64,000 bases of DNA from Sabulibacter ruber. Lineage in GTDB: Bacteria > Bacteroidota > Bacteroidia > Cytophagales > Hymenobacteraceae. The stretch spans positions 868,001-932,000 of the forward strand of contig NZ_JAFFID010000002.1 in the NCBI RefSeq assembly GCF_017355955.1, written 5' to 3'. Below, piece after piece: positions 62,557 to 64,000 of this stretch. The translations under genes and the position numbers were made by a program. The notes under the pieces are model-generated. The model ran no database searches, was not told the DNA's origin, and saw nothing but the letters and a program-made list of their open reading frames with translations. Every line of letters begins with the position of its first letter. Within the stretch, counting starts at the first letter, position 1.

Positions 62557-63415
62557 ATTTAGAGAAGAGCGGGACTTAGGGCAGAAATTCAATGCCACTT
62601 TCACCTTTCTGCGGCAGAATTTCAAGCCGCTTTGCCAGTGCATCCTCTTTTTTGTGGTGCCATTTGCGCTATTGGCGGGTATTTTCTCCGGCATTTACCA
62701 AAGCACGCAGATAGACCAGATGAGAGGAGCCTATGAGTATGGTTCCTGGGGCGCGTACGCGTTCGCCAGCAGCCTGAACTCGCTCCACTACTGGATCAGT
62801 ATGTTTTTCTCGCTGGTGAGCTTTGTGTTGCTGAGCCTCACCATTTATTCCTACATGCTGCAGTACATGGCCAACCAAGGGAAAGTAGAGATGACCCATG
62901 TTTGGGAGATTATCAAAGCGAACTTTATTCCGGTGCTGTATTCAGCGGTAGGGATATTGGTTATCTGCGGGTTGGCCACTTTGGTATTGGTGGTGCCGGG
63001 TATTTACGTGATGGTACCGCTGTGCATGTTTGCCGTGGTCATGCTGGTGGAAGAAATAAGCCTGGTAGAGGCCATGGAGCGCTGCTTTTACCTGGTAAAA
63101 GGCTATTGGTGGCCTGCTTTCGGGTTTCTGCTGGTAACGTTCCTGATCCAGGGCGTGATCAGTTACGTGGCGTCTTTGCCGGCCATTGCGGTGTACGTGC
63201 TCCGCATTCTGCAACTGCCCGGCGGCAGTAATGACCTGCTGTTTATCGTGGCCAGTTCTGTTACCACCATTGTAGGGCTGTTGCTGTACGTGATCAGCAT
63301 TACGGCCATTGCCTTCCTGTACTTTGACCTGGTGGAGAAGAAAGAAGGTATCGGGCTGCTGGAGCAGGTGAACCAGATTGGTGCCCAACCCAAATCTTTT
63401 GTAGAAACAGAATAA
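62537..63415 (+). CDS. Polytopic membrane protein of the RDD/SpoIIM/DUF4129 cluster
   Basis: 292 aa from ATG 62537; the open frame extends upstream to 62486 inside the preceding gene, but MRDQIIEFREERDLGQKF is the natural start and gives a 20-nt overlap. About six helices (ILFFVVPFALLAGIFSGIY; WISMFFSLVSFVLLSLTIY; VLYSAVGILVICGLATLVLVVPGIYV). The segment VPGIYVMVPLCMFAVVMLVE ... GYWWPAFGFLLV resembles glycerophosphoryl-diester-phosphodiesterase-type membrane domains. Function unknown. Confidence 0.75.
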   Translation: MRDQIIEFREERDLGQKFNATFTFLRQNFKPLCQCILFFVVPFALLAGIFSGIYQSTQIDQMRGAYEYGSWGAYAFASSLNSLHYWISMFFSLVSFVLLSLTIYSYMLQYMANQGKVEMTHVWEIIKANFIPVLYSAVGILVICGLATLVLVVPGIYVMVPLCMFAVVMLVEEISLVEAMERCFYLVKGYWWPAFGFLLVTFLIQGVISYVASLPAIAVYVLRILQLPGGSNDLLFIVASSVTTIVGLLLYVISITAIAFLYFDLVEKKEGIGLLEQVNQIGAQPKSFVETE

Positions 63416-63430
63416 CCCCACCAAACGGCT

Positions 63431-64000
63431 GTGCGCTTTCTCCTGATCTTTTTCTTTTCTCTGTTTCTGCATTTGTCAGTGGGTACAGCTAATTGTATGG
63501 CAGTACCGGCGCAGAAAGAAACCGCTGCGTATCAGCCCTTGCAGATTCGGTATCCAGATCCTCAGAAGATACAGGAGTTGCGCGAGAGCAGAGATTTCCA
63601 ATACCAGCAGGATGTAAGGCCCGATATGTCTTTCTGGGAGCGTTTTTGGCGGCGCGTGGGCCGGTACATCTCTGAGGTATTACAGGCCCAGTCTTATGAC
63701 AGTTTCTGGAAATACGTGCTGTACGCCCTTGCCATTGGCATTACGGTGTTTGTGGTGCTCAAACTCATGCAGGTAGATTTTACCGGGTTGTTCGGCAGAA
63801 AATCTACTTCGGCACCCATTACTTTTGACACTTACCGCGAGAACATCCACGAGATAGATTTTGCCAAGCTGATTGAAGAAGCCGAGGCGCAGGGCGACTA
63901 TCGCAGGGCCATCCGGCTACACTATCTGCGTACCCTCAAGAGCCTCACAGATTTAGGGCTTATTTCCTGGAAACCGGGCAAAACCAACCGAAGCTACGTG
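63431..64000 (+). CDS. DUF4129 domain-containing protein, truncated by window edge
   Basis: 190 codons are visible, open to the right edge. GTG start at 63431 gives a signal peptide (LLIFFFSLFLHLSVGTANC), an extracytoplasmic segment, one transmembrane helix (about residues 93-111, VLYALAIGITVFVVLKLM), then a cytosolic domain with the DUF4129 pattern GDYRRAIRLHYLRTLKSLTD ... WKPGKTNRSYV. It begins 15 nt after the preceding stop. Completes the order expected for the MoxR-linked cluster. Confidence 0.8.
   Translation, partial: MRFLLIFFFSLFLHLSVGTANCMAVPAQKETAAYQPLQIRYPDPQKIQELRESRDFQYQQDVRPDMSFWERFWRRVGRYISEVLQAQSYDSFWKYVLYALAIGITVFVVLKLMQVDFTGLFGRKSTSAPITFDTYRENIHEIDFAKLIEEAEAQGDYRRAIRLHYLRTLKSLTDLGLISWKPGKTNRSYV

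Noticed and set aside
1..64000. CRISPR arrays, tRNA/rRNA genes, insertion sequences, prophage genes
   Set aside because: Looked for direct repeat-spacer patterns, cloverleaf-like blocks and transposase/integrase motifs; none seen. The dispersed palindromes are irregularly spaced and not a CRISPR array.

Overview
The window comes from a Bacteroidota chromosome, most likely a Cytophagales/Hymenobacteraceae member (Rufibacter-, Nibribacter- or Pontibacter-like; the genus is inferred). The evidence is three SusC/SusD pairs, type IX secretion (T9SS) C-terminal sorting domains, TTTG / TAnnTTTG-type promoters, few Shine-Dalgarno sites, and a pile of secreted lipoprotein glycosidases. I saw no rRNA, tRNA, CRISPR array or intact mobile element.

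Layout. (1) 1-7.8 kb: three T9SS cargo proteins on the + strand (a truncated Ig-like adhesin, a NodB-like polysaccharide-deacetylase-fold protein, a YDG-domain protein), each followed by a strong terminator, with AT-rich spacers. (2) 7.8-11.4 kb: a beta-CASP metallo-hydrolase (-) and a SulP anion transporter (+). (3) 11.5-15.4 kb: a minus-strand operon of sodium/sugar symporter, galactokinase and galactose-1-P uridylyltransferase. (4) 15.7-59.5 kb: a three-module polysaccharide utilisation locus. Module 1 is susC1-susD1-GH43. An opposed lacI regulator follows. Module 2 is susC2-susD2-GH43-GH(clan A)-GH43-GH93/CBM-GH43-GH93-GH43(large)-GH2. Module 3 is susC3-susD3-FG-GAP/T9SS protein-GH93-GH43-GH172-GH(clan A)-GH43-galM-GH43. 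(5) 59.8-64 kb: small membrane proteins (DUF421), then RDD (-), SpoIIM-like, a polytopic membrane protein and a truncated DUF4129 protein, i.e. the start of a cluster that in many Bacteroidota continues to MoxR/DUF58.

How it fits together. Eight GH43, three GH93-like, one GH172, one GH2 and two unassigned clan GH-A enzymes point to an arabinan or arabinose-rich pectic side chain as substrate. Binding and import would be by three SusCD pairs, and liberated galactose could be handled by galM and the symporter-galK-galT operon. Control looks LacI-based: 16-bp palindromes (core GTAA[T/A]CGATT) occur as pairs 211-217 bp apart upstream of each susC. The first pair lies between the divergent symporter-gal operon and susC1, so galactose genes and the PUL probably share a regulator. 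The control region upstream of susC3 is a duplicate of that upstream of susC2: it keeps operators and promoter but its lacI copy is a decayed pseudogene.

Unusual non-coding structure: a family of about 12 short imperfect palindromes (half-site like GTTTTAGGCCTG) sits between genes across the window, and each susD is followed by a hairpin before the enzyme genes. Family calls were made by eye from motifs; GH subfamilies and substrate are inference.
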